From: Alnus glutinosa
Taxonomy: Eukaryota > Streptophyta > Magnoliopsida > Fagales > Betulaceae
Reading direction: 5' to 3'
Length of the DNA: 64,000 nucleotides
Assembly (NCBI RefSeq): GCF_958979055.1
Contig: NC_084892.1
Span: 25,644,501 to 25,708,500 of the forward strand
This document shows, piece by piece, positions 13,067 through 25,238 of this stretch (position 1 is its first letter; every line of letters starts with the position of its first letter). The translations under genes were made by a program, and so were the position numbers. The notes under the pieces were generated by a model. That model was given only the letters and a program-made list of their open reading frames with translations. It did no database searches and was not told the DNA's origin.

Positions 13067-13238
13067 ACTATATTCAAATCTTTAAATTTAATGAATAAAT
13101 AGGTTTTCTTGAAATGTTGGACTACCGTTTCTGAAAATAACATTATATAATTACTATATTCAAATCTTTAAATTTAATGAATAAATAGGTTTTCTTGAAA
13201 TGTTGGACTACCGTTTCTGAAAATAACATTATATAATT
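13067..13238 (+). repeat. Perfect tandem duplication, 2 x 86 bp
   Basis: Unit 13067-13152 (starting ACTATATTCAAATC) is repeated without any visible mismatch at 13153-13238. Identity this high in neutral AT-rich DNA suggests a recent duplication, or an assembly join. Confidence 0.92.
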
Positions 13239-14664
13239 TGTATATCACGAGGTGCTTTGAAGAATAAACATACAAGTCTAGCAGCATCTCTACATTGATA
13301 TAATGAAATTAATCAATAAAGCTACAACGACAAAACACAAAATTAACGAGGCAATAAAAATGATTTATGATCATCTCATGTTGATAGCTTCCCTATTATA
13401 TAGTAAATATACAAAGAATTTCGTAAAAATTAACTAGGGTTGGTAATTTATGATGACTTGTTAGATTTTTCTTGGATCGGCTTATGGGTCAATCAATTTG
13501 AACTTATTTATTTAGTTAGATGGGTTAAATTCATTAACCTTAATACAACCCATTCAAATTAACGGGTGACACAACATGACTTGCTAATCTGTTTAATAAA
13601 TAGACCGTGTTAGATTTACTCAAACATAATCCGTTTGAATTGTTTGGTTTGTATATGAATTTTTAAAATGAGGTATATTTAAAAATGAATTTTAGCCTTT
13701 TAAATTTTTGTTTTTAATTGTAAGATATATCTAAATTAATTTATATGGGTTATGCAGGTCATTTATAGGTTAAGTGAATTGACCCGAAATTAACCCGTTT
13801 ATTAAACTGGCTAATTCGAGTTTACCATAATTGACTCAAATCCGATTATATAAAATTTTAATGCACTAATTTTGTGTTAAGTTCATATCAAATTTACAAA
13901 TTATGTCACAATTTGTTATTTCTAAAGTTAACAACCGCTTATTCGAGCTAATACAAGTTTAATGTAACTTTTATATATTAGATGCAAGTTACAACTTGGC
14001 ATAAAAGTTCATAATATATTATGTCTTTTCACCTAACCCCGTGTGCTAAGGAGGTCACTGAGCATTCCATTAATTCTACTGCCAAACTTTAAATTCATAC
14101 TCTTTTATATATGCCAATATGAAATGTAAATTAATATTAATGTAAAGTATTATATTGACTAGTACTACATTGTATTGTCAGACTGCATATTTACTCTCCA
14201 AAAAATGTCACACTCTCACTCACATATCAGGATCTTATATAATTATTTATTTAAATTTAAAAAAATTCGGACATGTAATTGTGAGATACTATTTATAAAA
14301 CCCACATAACCAGATAAGTGATTAGGCAACTCAATTTTTATTTGATTAAGTAAGTCTCATAAGTAGTTAGATCTAATAAAATAAGATTTTGACGTGCATT
14401 TAATCTCTACATTTGGATAGAGAGAGGTATAGAAGAGGCAACTACAAGAGATAAAATTTTAATCTCTACATTTGGTTTTGTATATAATAGTGTTTTGATT
14501 TGTTGAAAAGTAAATGTCAAATTTATGGATTATTTTGGTGGTATGTTGATGTTGTGATGATATTTGTATAGAAGTGTTGTTGTTATGGTATGGAGTTTTG
14601 CATCGAGAGTTTGATAATGTTTTAGTTGTGATTATGTTTGTGTTCTGACGGTGTTTTGTGTTTA
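13239..14664. other. Intergenic with possible hAT-like MITE, no gene
   Basis: At about 13435-13860 a block starts AGGGTTGGTAATTTATG and is studded with AACCCGTT/GGGTTA words, the style of hAT-type MITEs in plants. No matching terminus or target duplication was found. The rest is AT-rich with no coding signal. Confidence 0.35.
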
Positions 14665-15096
14665 TGTAAGATATTATTCCCTTATGTGGCCTTTATATCA
14701 CATTTACGGTGTTTGCTATGTTTATTATTTTTTAATAAACATATACGGTATTATGATTATTTCTATTAATTTAGATTACCGTAAATATGGAATCGGTTAA
14801 TTGATTTTAAAAATCAATTAACAATATTATTTCCTTGATGGAAGGAAACAATACGGTGTTTACCATTTGAGGGTCCCTAACCTAGCCTATAAATAGAGTG
14901 CCCGTGTACACCATCAGTACAACCATCAAGCAATAGGCATAGGTTAGAAGACACTCATATTTTTGTTTCCAGAAGTTCTGAAGAAGTGCTTGAGCAACAA
15001 TGGCCGGAGGTATGCCTAAAACTCTTCTATGTTCTTATTATTTCCGCTGCGCATGTTAGGTTAAAGAAATAATTGTTATTTAATTATTTCTAACAT
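14665..15096 (+). mobile_element. LTR of a retrotransposon (probably copia-like), element otherwise truncated
   Basis: The block starts TGTAAGATATTATT and ends TTATTTCTAACA. It has a TATA box (CCTATAAATAGAG) near 14882 and is followed at 15098 by a primer binding site, TGGTATCAGAGCA, complementary to initiator tRNA-Met. Some 370 bp of non-coding leader-like sequence follow, then the element stops being recognisable. No second LTR, gag or pol was found, so this is a truncated copy. The 5' end of the LTR is approximate. Confidence 0.65.
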
Positions 15097-15097
15097 G

Positions 15098-15110
15098 TGG
15101 TATCAGAGCA
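15098..15110 (+). promoter_or_regulatory. Primer binding site (tRNA-iMet)
   Basis: TGGTATCAGAGCA lies two bases after the CTAACA end of the preceding LTR, the expected position for reverse-transcription priming by initiator tRNA-Met. Confidence 0.8.
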
Positions 15111-15466
15111 ATATGTTTCTAACAGTTTATGGTTGAGTAATGGTTATTATTGCATTGTTGTGAAAAATGAAGAGTTTTGAAGTTCGTAAATGGTACGTGT
15201 TTTAGGGTTGTGTGAAGATTTGGGTTGGTGGACTATGGTTGAGAGAGGACAAGTGTTGAGGGAACATTAGGGTTCAAGCATTTTTCGAATATGAAAAATG
15301 CCTAGCTTTGTATTTCAATCAAATGAAGTTGAGTTGTTCAATCGAACCGGTAACAATGACGAAGTGTGCGTTTTGGGTTTGTTTGATCGAGATGAGAGTT
15401 TGTTGGATCAAAAAAGAGACACAAAGGTTCAATCAAACATTTAATAATAGTTTGATCGATTGAAAC

Positions 15467-16480
15467 TGTAACACCCCGAAATTAATTTACCTTTAAAATA
15501 ATCCGAAGCTCTACTAACGTATCCTTATGTCATATGTGCCGAGATCTTAGTCATAATTTTATTTATTTATTTTTAAACTAAGATTATCAATACATTAACT
15601 AGATCATGTAAGGATAGATACCATTACATATTTTCATAACCATAAACATTCAACTTGATTGTAAGTCTAATAACCACAAATTACATATTAGTCTTAAAGA
15701 AACTTGATACATGTCTCTAACAATAAGTAAATAAGTTGATTACATAACCAAAAGGCACCAAGTGCCATGTATTGTCTCCTTCATAATCATACTAGTACTT
15801 CCAAGCTAAAATTAAGCAATAACCCTGGCGACTCAAGTAATTACGTCTACTTCTAGTTCCTCCGGTCCATCTTCTGCCTCAATCAGTGCCCCTTTTACAA
15901 GTGGAATGATAAGTCAACGACTTAATAAGTAAATATGATATAGAAGAGGTATATAAAATGAACCCTCATTTGAAATCACATGATACAAACGTTTCATACA
16001 ATATTTTAGTAGATAAGTTGTCAATTCATAAGAAGTACATGATTATGCTGAAAAGGCATTTCCTTACATGCATAAATTCCAACCGCCGTAAAATTCTTTG
16101 TTAATACAAATGACGGAATTTATAAGTGAGAGGCATGAAATAAGACGTTTTCGATTTATGCATAAAATTTATAACTCTATCGCATATGTAACACCTCAAT
16201 TTTACCCCAACAGTAAAGATAATTTCAACATCAAGGATAAAGAGGATTTATGGTATTTTAAGAGTAAAGCATTAAATTCGAAAACTTGTAAGGAATTATT
16301 CTCTAAATTATGAAATTTTTGTTGGGTAAAGCCGGACTAATAATTTTTGGTTAGATATAAGTGGGATTTGTGTGACCATTTCGTTTTTGAGAAAACAAAA
16401 AATAAAAAATAAAAAATAAAGGTGAATTGACAATGCCACATTAGCGAAAAAGGGTAAGAGAAAGAGGAAATACATAATAG
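15467..16480. repeat. Unclassified repeat with two TGTAACACC starts
   Basis: TGTAACACCCCGAAATT at 15467 and TGTAACACCTCAATTTT at 16187 look like two starts of the same kind of LTR in the same orientation, about 720 bp apart. No matching ends, primer site or coding region could be read, so this stays a weak call for LTR-derived sequence. Confidence 0.3.
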
Positions 16481-16539
16481 TATTTCTTTATATTATTATT
16501 ATTATTTTGAATAAATAGCATCTTTATTGAATAAATTTC

Positions 16540-17995
16540 AATCACCTAGGTGCATAAAACTCCCTATAAATAATACCACCGATACAGTTTGGAATTTTTT
16601 CAACCAAAACTTTATCTATGACACAAAATAGCCTTTTTGGCTGTGGTACGAGTGCCTGTATTTGCATTCCGCTTCATATGTTTGATTCTTCAAGATCTTA
16701 GTTGACTCAACCTAGCTTCGATTCCATCCACAATATTTTCAAAGTTGCTCCAATTATTAATTGTTGTTTTAACCGCATTTACAATCTGTAGGGCATCCCC
16801 CTCCAAAATTATATCAGAAAAGCCCATCTCTCTACATAATTACACAGCATGAAAAACTGTCAAAGCTTCAGCCATGACAGGTTAAACTAAAAAAAGTCTT
16901 TGTAATACTGTGTGCAGCTAAAACTACACCCTCAAAATCCCGGACAACAATGCTAAATCCAATGCGCCCATTCTTTTTATCCACAGTTGCATCCCTGTTA
17001 ACTTTATAAATACCTGTGGTGGGCGGCTTCCATAAAAAGGGAGAGTCTATATGGATGGGGCTTATGGCAGCCAAATCAGTTGCGGTCGCCCTCCTAAAGT
17101 CATCAAGTGACATGTTTGCTTCTCTGACCAGTTGTTGGGGATGAGTAAACACACCTCCATGCACCACCCCATTTCTACAGAACCAGATTTTTCGAGCCAC
17201 AACCACTATAAGCTCTAGACCCGTCATGTCACAACGTTCCATAAGGGTCTCAAAAAAAATGAATAAAAGTATGACCCCCATTCATACCTTTTTAAAGCTT
17301 TTTAGGCCGGCACCCATGGATACATCTTGAACCGAATAGCAACTCCAAAAGATATGCTTTACATTTTCTACATCTCTTTTACAAATTCGGCATAGAGCAT
17401 CAAAAACTGCACCATGTTTTAGTAAATTCATTTTGGTGGGAAGAAGATCATTGCATGCCCTCCACATGAACATTTTACTTGCATTGAAAATTTTAAGATT
17501 CCAAATAGTCTTCCAAATTGTCGTCTGTGCACCTTGTCTAGAACTTCCACTATGCTGGATGGCTTGTAAATCCTTCTCCATATGATACGCACTTCAAATT
17601 GAAAAATCTCCACTCAATGTACCGCGTCAAATGAGAGAGTCCTTAGTTGGCATAGGACTTAACAGAATTTGACATATAATACGGGCCTCCTTTTCTTGAA
17701 AAAATTATTTGATAAGGGGTGAATTCCACCACTTAATATCTTGGTCTATGAGGTCCACTACCTTTGCATCCTTCGTTTAAAATCTTTGTGGAGATTGAAT
17801 TAAGAATGATATTAGAGTAAAATCCATTTGTCGTCCCAAATTTGGATATTTCTCCCATCCCTCACCCGCCATACAAGCTCTTTTTTTTAGGACATTGCAT
17901 GCAGATATCAAGCTTCTTCATGCAAAGGATGGTTGCTTACCCAACGTGGCCTCTAGAATTGTGGACTGTGGATAATATTTTCCCTCAATAATCTT
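16540..17995 (-). pseudogene. Decayed 5'-truncated LINE: end of RT, zinc-binding and RNase H-like domains
   Basis: On the minus strand a broken reading path gives, in order: a tail of a LINE reverse transcriptase (EGKYYPQSTILEATLG, about 17975-17930); the zf-RVT zinc-binding region (MFMWRACNDLLPTKMNL, then CRICKRDVENVKHIFWSC with its Cys/His ligands, about 17475-17330); and an RNase H-like domain of the plant type (WKPPTTGIYKVNRDATVD, then IGFSIVVRDFEGVV, about 17040-16910), continuing to GFSDIILEGDALQIV near 16830. Stops and frameshifts separate the parts, so it cannot be active. The 5' part is missing; the truncation lies beside the hAT target site at 18002. Plant LINE-1 relatives end in this zf-RVT/RNase H pair. 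Confidence 0.85.
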
Positions 17996-18001
17996 TGGGG
18001 C

Positions 18002-18009
18002 TAGTGAGT
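18002..18009. repeat. 8-bp target-site duplication (left) of the outer hAT element
   Basis: TAGTGAGT lies immediately left of the element start CAGGGCTGACTCGA and recurs exactly at 26027-26034, right of the element end. Eight-base duplications are the hAT signature. Confidence 0.85.
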
Positions 18010-18249
18010 CAGGGCTGACTCGAGCATTAGGAGGAGTAGACAGCCGCTTAAGGCCCCCGATTTAATAAGGCTCACAATTAAGAAATATTAATGGAGATTT
18101 ATTTTCAAAAAAAAAAAATAAAAAATTAAGGCCATGTTTACCATCAATATTCTTTAATTAAGGCCCCAAGTTATGGTAAAAATATAATTAAGAAATGCAT
18201 TAATATCATGCTAGCGACCCCAATTTAATAAGGCCCCCAATTACGAAAT

Positions 18250-18863
18250 ATTAATGAAAATTTATTTTTTTAAAAAAAGTATTAATTACCATTAATATTA
18301 TTTAATTAATGCCCCAAATTATGGTAAAAGTATATTAAGAAAGTCATTAATATTATTGCATGAGATATGGGCTTTTTTCCCCTCTCTCTTACGTGTGATG
18401 CTTTAGTATACACACAACATTCAAAAATAGTGTATGAGTCCAAGGTTCAAAATAGAATGGAAAACAAATATGCTCGCAAGATAAAAAGTCTCTAAATATC
18501 TTCTTTAATTACCGCAAATATTATTTAATTAAGTCCCCAAATTATGATAAAATAATAATTAAGAAATACATTAATATTATTGCATGAGATATGGGTTTCT
18601 CTCTCTCTCTCTCTCTCTCTCCCTCTCTCTCTTGTGTGTTGCTTCAGTACACATACACAACGTAAAAAATAGTGCATTTATGATTGAGTCTAATGTTCAA
18701 ATTAGAATGGAAAAAAAAAATGCTAAGAAGATGGAAAGTCTCTAAATATTTTATTTAATTACCGTAAATATTTTTTAGTTAAGGCTCCAAATTATGATAA
18801 AAATAAATAAAAATTAAGAAATGAATTAATATCATTAGATGGGATATAGGTTTATTTTTATTT

Positions 18864-18894
<31 letters not shown>

Positions 18895-19030
18895 TGTGTT
18901 TCTTCAATACACACACAACGTTTAAAAGTACTGCATTTATGATTGAGTCCAATGTTCAAAAATCAAAATAGATTGAAAATAATAATAATTGAATACTAAG
19001 AAGATAGAAAGTCTCCAAATATTTTATTCA
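18250..19030 (+). repeat. Three tandem ~220-260-bp units with internal (CT)n tracts
   Basis: Inside the outer hAT, a unit holding GA(G)ATATGGG, a CT-rich tract, a TACACACAACRT(T/A)AAAA stretch, GAGTCCAATGTTCAAA and AAGTCTCTAAATAT is repeated three times with drift (markers near 18362, 18584 and 18842). The CT tract has grown to (CT)n microsatellites at about 18598-18632 and 18862-18889 in units 2 and 3. Confidence 0.75.
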
Positions 19031-19573
19031 ATTACAAATCATACTCTTTATAAGTTTCCATTTTTATTATCTCAATTTCTCTATTCAAGTCTTTATTCAA
19101 ATTTGAATTTATCTCTTCTTCTCCAATTTCATTATTTCCCAATAACTTACTATTCAAATCCTTAAAATTAGGGGTGTACAACCGGTTGCAGTTTTTTTAC
19201 AATCAGGGTCCCCGGTTATTCCTATTTCAATAACTGCAACTGTAACCGGTAGACTGGTTGCAGTTTTTATTAACTGTCGGTTATCCGGTTATTTTAAGCC
19301 GGTTATTAACTAGATAACCGATTTTCATATATTGTTGAATTTTTCAATTTTTATTTTTAAATCCAATATTTGGCATTTAGTTACATTATTTTCTGTCATT
19401 CCATGTTAGATTTAAATCACTAACTAGATTTATATCTAATTAGTGTCACATGGCCAAATTGAAATAAGTAAACTTTTTGAACAATTAACTACAGATCAAA
19501 AGCCGATTTGAACGCCGATCAGTTAGTATTCGGATCGCTATTCTTTATGATTTGTATCAATACAATGACTGAA

Positions 19574-20108
19574 TGTTATGAACCTTGATAATTGAAGCTT
19601 GATAGCTGCTCGAAATTAGATAATAATTGACACTTAAATGGGTCAAATCCTCCACTCACTCTAACACACGATTAAGAGGGATTTACAAATAACATTCTTG
19701 ATAAAATGATCTCTAGCAATTGCTGGGTTTAAATATAATAATACTGAGTAACCCATGGCTTGGTTATTGACCAACTACTTGATAAACTGATCACTACTAA
19801 CATACTGACCTATTACTAACATGGAGAACATGGCCCACAACTATAGCACATGATGTCCATCAGACCCATTCTAGAATACTCTTAACATATGCAGCTACTA
19901 ACTTCTCCCATGTAAGCACTAGCTGAATGCCTCGTGTCCATCAAGTCTTACACGCACCTCCCTTCATTTCAGTACACGTCTCCACTCAATCTCCACTCCC
20001 CCATTATTTCAGCACACGTTTCCATCTTTCTCTCGAAGCTTCTTTCAAAATCCTTTCCCCCATTTTCGCACCTCTCTTGGTCGGATCTCCGACCAAAAGC
20101 CCATAACA
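19574..20108 (-). repeat. 3' LTR of the gypsy element
   Basis: Left-hand LTR; downstream (3') because the element is transcribed on the minus strand. It begins TGTTATGAACC and ends GCCCATAACA as written on the plus strand, with CTGAA directly before it. Confidence 0.92.
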
Positions 20109-20119
20109 ATCGGTATGTC

Positions 20120-23100
20120 TTAAAAGACCTTGCCCACAAGGTTAGGGAACCTCCACCTGAGCTCGTGGATGTCCTCCCAAGTGGCTTCTTCAATCGAGGT
20201 TCTGGCCCACTGTGTGAGTAGTTCCGTGGTGGCGTCATTCCCTTTCTTCTTCAGGCGACGGTCGAGATCATCTCGGGTTCTAGAGATAATGTCCCTTCCG
20301 GCGAGATCTGAGGGAGTTGGGTGATGGTTGTCGTAGTTTGCCCTATTTTTTTTTTTGTTAGGCACGAGATGTGAAATGTGGGAAATACCTAGCTTTCTGG
20401 GGGTAAATCCAAGGTAAAGGCTTCGGTTCCCACCTTCTTCAACACCTGAGAGGGGCAGTAGTAGCAAGGTGCCAGTTTCAGATTCCGGCGCAAAGCTACG
20501 AACATCTGGCGGTTGGGACGCAAGTGGAGGAACACCCAGTCACCAACCTTAAATTCACAGTTAGTTCGTTTCTGATATGCAAAGAATTTCATCTGAGCTT
20601 GTGCTTCCTGCAAGTTCTCTTTGAGGAGGGTGAGGATGAATTCGCGACTTTGGAGTTCCTCTTCTACGGCCTGTACGCAGGTGACGCCCTATTCAAAGGG
20701 CAGGAGAGCTGGCGGTGGATACCCATAAACGGCTTCAAAGGGGTTGATATTGGTGGAAGTATGGACGGAGGTGTTGTATGACCACTCGGCCAGGGAAAGC
20801 CAGCAGAGCCAATCCTTGGGCCTGTCACCCGAGAAGCACCTGAGGTAAGATTCCAAGCTATTGTTTGTGATTTTCTGTTTGTCCCCCCGTTTGTGGGTGG
20901 TATGCCGTGCTCATTAAGAGTTCGGTTCCACTCAAGCGGAACAATTCCTTCCAAAATGTGGTAGTGAACTCCAGATCACGGTCACTAACAATAGTTTTTG
21001 GTAAACCATGCAGGCAAAAAATGTGATCGAGAAAGTACTTCGCCACTGTTCCTGCGATGTAGGGGTGAGCAATAGAGATGAAGTGTGCATACTTACTCAG
21101 GCGGTCAACTACTACCATGATCACATTCTTTCCAAGTGAAGTGGGTAGCCCTTCAATAAAGTCCATGCTGATTTCTGTCCATATTTGGATTGGAAAGGGC
21201 AGTGGCTAAAGGAGGCCAGCAGGATGTAAGTTCTCCACTTTGTTGCGCTGGCAGACATCACACTCCTGGATGTGGTTTTTGACATCTTGCCGCATCCCAG
21301 TCCAGTAAAAGTCTTTCTTTAACCTTGCATTTGTCTTGTGATTGCCCATTTGGCTAGCTAACTGATTGTTGTGATATTGATGTAGGATCTGCTTCTGGAA
21401 CGGTGCCAGTGAGCCCAGGTGGAGTCGGACTTTGTAGAACAGAAGACCATTTTGGGAATGGAACTTCACTGGATCCAATTTCCCTTGGTGGAAATTTGAT
21501 AGGAGATCCTGCAGTTGAGGATCAGTTTGATAAGCATCCCTGACCCCTTCCATCCATGTTGAATTAACTGTGCTAGTTGTATGGATGTGTGAGTTAGAAT
21601 TGCTTATTGAGGATAGACTACCTGTGTTTGTCGAGTCTGGTTGAATGTCTGCATCTTCAGAATAAGTGGCCCTAAACAGAGCATCAGCTGCTTTGTTTTC
21701 CCTGCCACATTTGTATTCAATCTGAAAATCAAACCCTAAGAGTTTTGTCACCCATTTCAGTTGAGCTGGGGTTTCCACCATTTGTTCCAACAAGTATTTA
21801 AAGGCATGTTGGTCTGTTTGGACTTTAAAGCTCTGCCCTAGTAAAGAGTGCCTTCACTTCCTCACTGTCATCATAAGCGCTATGATCTCTTTTTCATAAG
21901 TAGACAGAGCTAAGCTTTTTCCTTTGAGTCCCTGGCTTAAGTAAGCCAAAGGCCTCCTCTCTTGCATTAGTATAGCACCGATTCCCTCCCCTAAAGCATC
22001 ACATTCAACAATAAAACACTTAGAAAAATCTGGCAACTCTAGGACAGGAGGGTTGGTCATCACTTCCATCAATCTTTGGAATGCCTCTTCAGCTCTCTCA
22101 TTCCAGCCAAAAGAATCCTTCCTGAGTAAGGCTGTTAAGGGGGCTGCAATTCCACCATAGCCTTGTACGAATTTCCTGTAGTAGCCAGTGAGGCCCAAGA
22201 AACCCCTTAGAGCCTTAGGGTTTTTAGGCATGGGCCACTTGGTCATAGCTTCGATTTTAGCCGGGTCAGCCATGACTCCCTCCTCCGAGATTAAGTGGCC
22301 TAGATATTCCACCACAAGACGCCCAAAATCACAGTTAGTGAGCTTGGCATATAGCTGCTGTTGCTGCACTATCTCTAAGACCACCTTTAAGTGCTTAATA
22401 TGGTCTGTAATATTCCTGCTATAGACAAGTATATTATCGAAGAAAATGAGCATGAATTTTCTTAGATAGGGCCTAAATACCTCATTCATTAATCCTTGGA
22501 AGGTTGAATGAGTGTTTGTGAGTCCGAAGGGCATCACTAGGAACTCGTAGTGTCCTTCATGAGTCTGGAAAATAGGCTTTGGTACATCATTAGGTTTCAT
22601 CATTATTTGATGATACTCGGATCTTAGATCTAGCTTAGAGAAAATAACCGCCCTATGTAGCTCATCCAGTAGCTCATCAATGTTAGGAATATAATATTTA
22701 TCTTTATTGGTGTCGTGGTTGAGAGCTTGGTAGTCCACACACATGCGCTAGCTCCCATCCACCTTTCTTACTAGCAATACTGGGGAAGAATATGGATTTT
22801 GGCTCGGTCTAATAACCCTTGAATTTAGCATTTCTCCCACTAACCTTTCAATTTCTTCTTTTTGGTACTAGGGGTAATGGTAGGCCGGACACAAGTTGGC
22901 TTGGCCTTTTCTTGGAGTATGATCTGATGGTCATGGCTGCAGGAAAGGGGAAGCGCTTTTGGCTCCTTGAAGACGCCACCGAATTTGTCAAGCAGTTATT
23001 ATATTACTGGATGTAAAGCTATCTTGTGCTTAGTTGGTTTTTCCCCAATCATTTGGAGCCATATGCCTTTGCAATCTGTCCCATTTGCCTTAGGTATTGT

Positions 23101-23600
23101 TACCCCATCATCTAGCATGATTTTATATGGCATGAGCTCCTGCAACTGAATTCCCTTTTGGTTGAGACTGAATTTCATGGTGAGAGCTACGAAATCCCAT
23201 AAAATAGGATCAAGAGTTCTCAGCCAATCAATACCCAACACCAAGTCGCATTCCCCTAGGGTTAGTAGATGAAGTTTTGAGTTAAATGAGTGACTTTGAA
23301 GACAAAATAAAACTGCTGAACAGCAACCTTGGCAAGGAAGGGTAGCCTCTTCCGCTACCATAACTATGAGTACTTCCGGTGTCAATTAGCACCACCACCA
23401 CCACCACTACTTGAGATCCGATCTTGCCCATTACCTTCATTGTTTGAGGTGCTGGAGCCCCTGCCAAAGCGTGAAAAGAGATCCTTAGGAACTCACCTTC
23501 CACCACTTCAGCATCACTTTCTTCCGCCTGAAGTACCTCTTCGACCGTTTCCTCCATTTTTTGCTCTTCTTCGATTCGCATGGCCTCTAGCAAGTAGATT
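20120..23600 (-). pseudogene. Broken pol region of the gypsy element: protease, RT, RNase H, integrase, chromodomain
   Basis: Read from right to left on the minus strand. Protease: LIDTGSTHS at about 23385-23360, preceded by a run of seven Val codons from a CAC/GTG microsatellite. Reverse transcriptase and RNase H: about 22745-21850, with VDYQALN, FSKLDLRSEYHQI, VMPFGLTN, FFDNILVYS and VECDALGEGIGA; the usual FxDD catalytic pair reads FFDN, so the second Asp is lost. Integrase: HHCC zinc region ending ECDVCQRNK (about 21260), then the DDE core with MDFIEGLP, IVSDRDLEFTT and TAYHPQTGGQTE (about 21165-20870). The C-terminal end has a chromodomain-like stretch (WARTSIEEATWEDIHELR, about 20210-20150). 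Stops and frame changes separate these blocks, so no functional polyprotein is possible. Confidence 0.9.
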
Positions 23601-24665
23601 TTAAGCCTATTACAGTGATGCCCTGGTTGATATCGCTCATCACAGAAATAACACAATCCCTTATCTCGTCATTCCTACATTTGGTTAGGAGAAATCCTTC
23701 TAACAGGGATATTTAGTTTTTGGTTATAGGTGTTTGAATTTCTGTTGACTGGCTGGGTGGTAAGAGTAGACTGAGGGTTACGGTTTTTTGTGGAAAAGGG
23801 TGTATATGCTATTTTAGAGTAGAAATTATGGGCTAGAAGTCTAGAGTAAGTGGATTTGTGGGTTTGGTAATTGGAATTAGATGACCAAGTGTTTACCTTT
23901 TGGTGGCGGTTCCTCCTTAGCACTTCCTCTTCTTGTAATCGAGCCAACCCAAATGCCGCTGATAAGCAATTAGGTTTTTAACATCGTCACCATAATACGA
24001 CCTCCTTCAGACCACTTAGAAATGTATGTACGCGGAACTCCTCAGTTAGGCCAGAAATTCGGTTGGATAGTACCTCAAATTCAGATTGGTACTCCTCTAC
24101 CGTGGTTGATTGGACTAGTTTAGTGAATGCCCCAATTTGATCATCATAAGCGGACGGTGCAAACCGTATTTTTAGTGCCACCACAAACTCTTCCCATCCT
24201 CCGGAGTGTCCCAACTCCATAAGCCAAGTGTACCATGTGAGAGCCTTTCCTTGCACGAGAAAGGCTAAAATGGATACCTTTTGATCATCCGGTGTGTTGC
24301 CATAGTTGAAAAACTGTTACGCCTTTTGAATCCAATCCATGGGATCTGTTCCATCGAACTTTGGAAAATCCAGCTTCAAAGCACGAGCATGAATTCCTCC
24401 TTCTGAGGATGGAGTGTTGGAAACCACATTCTCTCCACTTGATTCCCCTAAGGCCTAAGGGCTGATTTTTAGTTGGCTTTGGTGGCTGGTTTTCGATTGT
24501 CTTTCTTGTATTTTGTTTGCTGATTTTTGCACAACTCGCAGCTAGACTTCCCAACTAATTGAGAATGTCATTTAGCTTGGTAGCATGCTGGGCTACAGTG
24601 CCTTGGAGAGAAGCCACAGCTTTAGCTTGCTGAGCAGCTTGTTGGGCCCTAGTTCCTTCCGCCAT
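23600..24665 (-). pseudogene. Broken gag region of the gypsy element
   Basis: Starts with ATG at 24665 (MAEGTRAQQAAQQ), just inside the primer site. It continues through several frames with a capsid-type core (GKALTWYTWLMELGHSGGW, then IRFAPSAYDD and YQSEFEVLSNRI, about 24250-24050). It ends with a zinc knuckle (CYFCDERYQPGHHC) near 23655-23610. Frame interruptions show it is dead. Confidence 0.85.
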
Positions 24666-24678
24666 GTAGCAAGAATGC

Positions 24679-24691
24679 GGCTCTAATACCA
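24679..24691 (-). promoter_or_regulatory. Primer binding site (tRNA-iMet) of the gypsy element
   Basis: On the minus strand TGGTATTAGAGCC follows the 5' LTR end after one base. It matches the initiator tRNA-Met primer site with one change, and it fixes the element's orientation. Confidence 0.85.
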
Positions 24692-24692
24692 C

Positions 24693-25238
24693 TATTATGA
24701 ACCTTGATAATTGAAGGTCGATAACTGCTAGGAATTAGATAATAATTGACACTTAAAGGGGTCAAATTCTCCACTCACTCTTAACACACGGTTAAGAGGG
24801 ATTCACAAATAATATTCTTGATAAAATGGTCTCCAGCAACTGCAGGGTTTAAATACAATAATACTGAACCCATGGCTTGGTTACTGACCCACTACTTGAT
24901 AAACTGACCACTACTAACATACTAACCCATTATCAACATGGCGAACATGGCCCACAACTATAGCCCATGATGTCCATCAGACCCATTCTAGAATACTCTT
25001 AACATATGCAGCTACTAACTTCTCCCACGTAAGCACTAGCTGAATGCCTCGTCTCCATCAAGTCTTAGATGCACCTCCCTTCATTTCAGTACAAGTCTCC
25101 ACTCCCCCATTATTTTAGCGCACGTTTCCATCTTTCTTTCTAAGCTTCTTTCAAAATCCTTTCCCCCATTTTCGCACAGAACCGTTTCCTATATTTTCCA
25201 CCACTTTTTGTTGGATCTCTGACCAAGAGCCCATAACA
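24693..25238 (-). repeat. 5' LTR of the gypsy element
   Basis: Right-hand LTR, adjacent to the primer site and gag. It starts TATTATGAACC (a TG-to-TA change at the terminus) and ends CCCATAACA, with CTGAA directly after it. It differs from the other LTR by indels, such as a longer C/T-rich part near 25180. Confidence 0.92.

Larger units (their letters stand above)
19574..25238 (-). mobile_element. Ty3/gypsy retrotransposon (chromovirus type), complete but degenerate
   Basis: Two direct LTRs (19574-20108, 535 bp; 24693-25238, 546 bp) start T(G/A)TTATGAACCTTG and end CCCATAACA. A perfect 5-bp target duplication CTGAA lies at 19569-19573 and 25239-25243. The coding strand is minus: 5' LTR at the right, then primer site (24691-24679), gag, protease, RT, RNase H, integrase and a chromodomain-like end, which is the gypsy order. 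Numerous stops and frameshifts break the polyprotein. The LTRs differ by many substitutions and small indels, so the insertion is old. No clear polypurine tract was seen before the 3' LTR. Confidence 0.93.

Noticed and set aside
20120..24554. Several separate genes on either strand in the gypsy element
   Set aside because: The minus-strand pieces are parts of one broken gag-pol, and the plus-strand ones are shadows.
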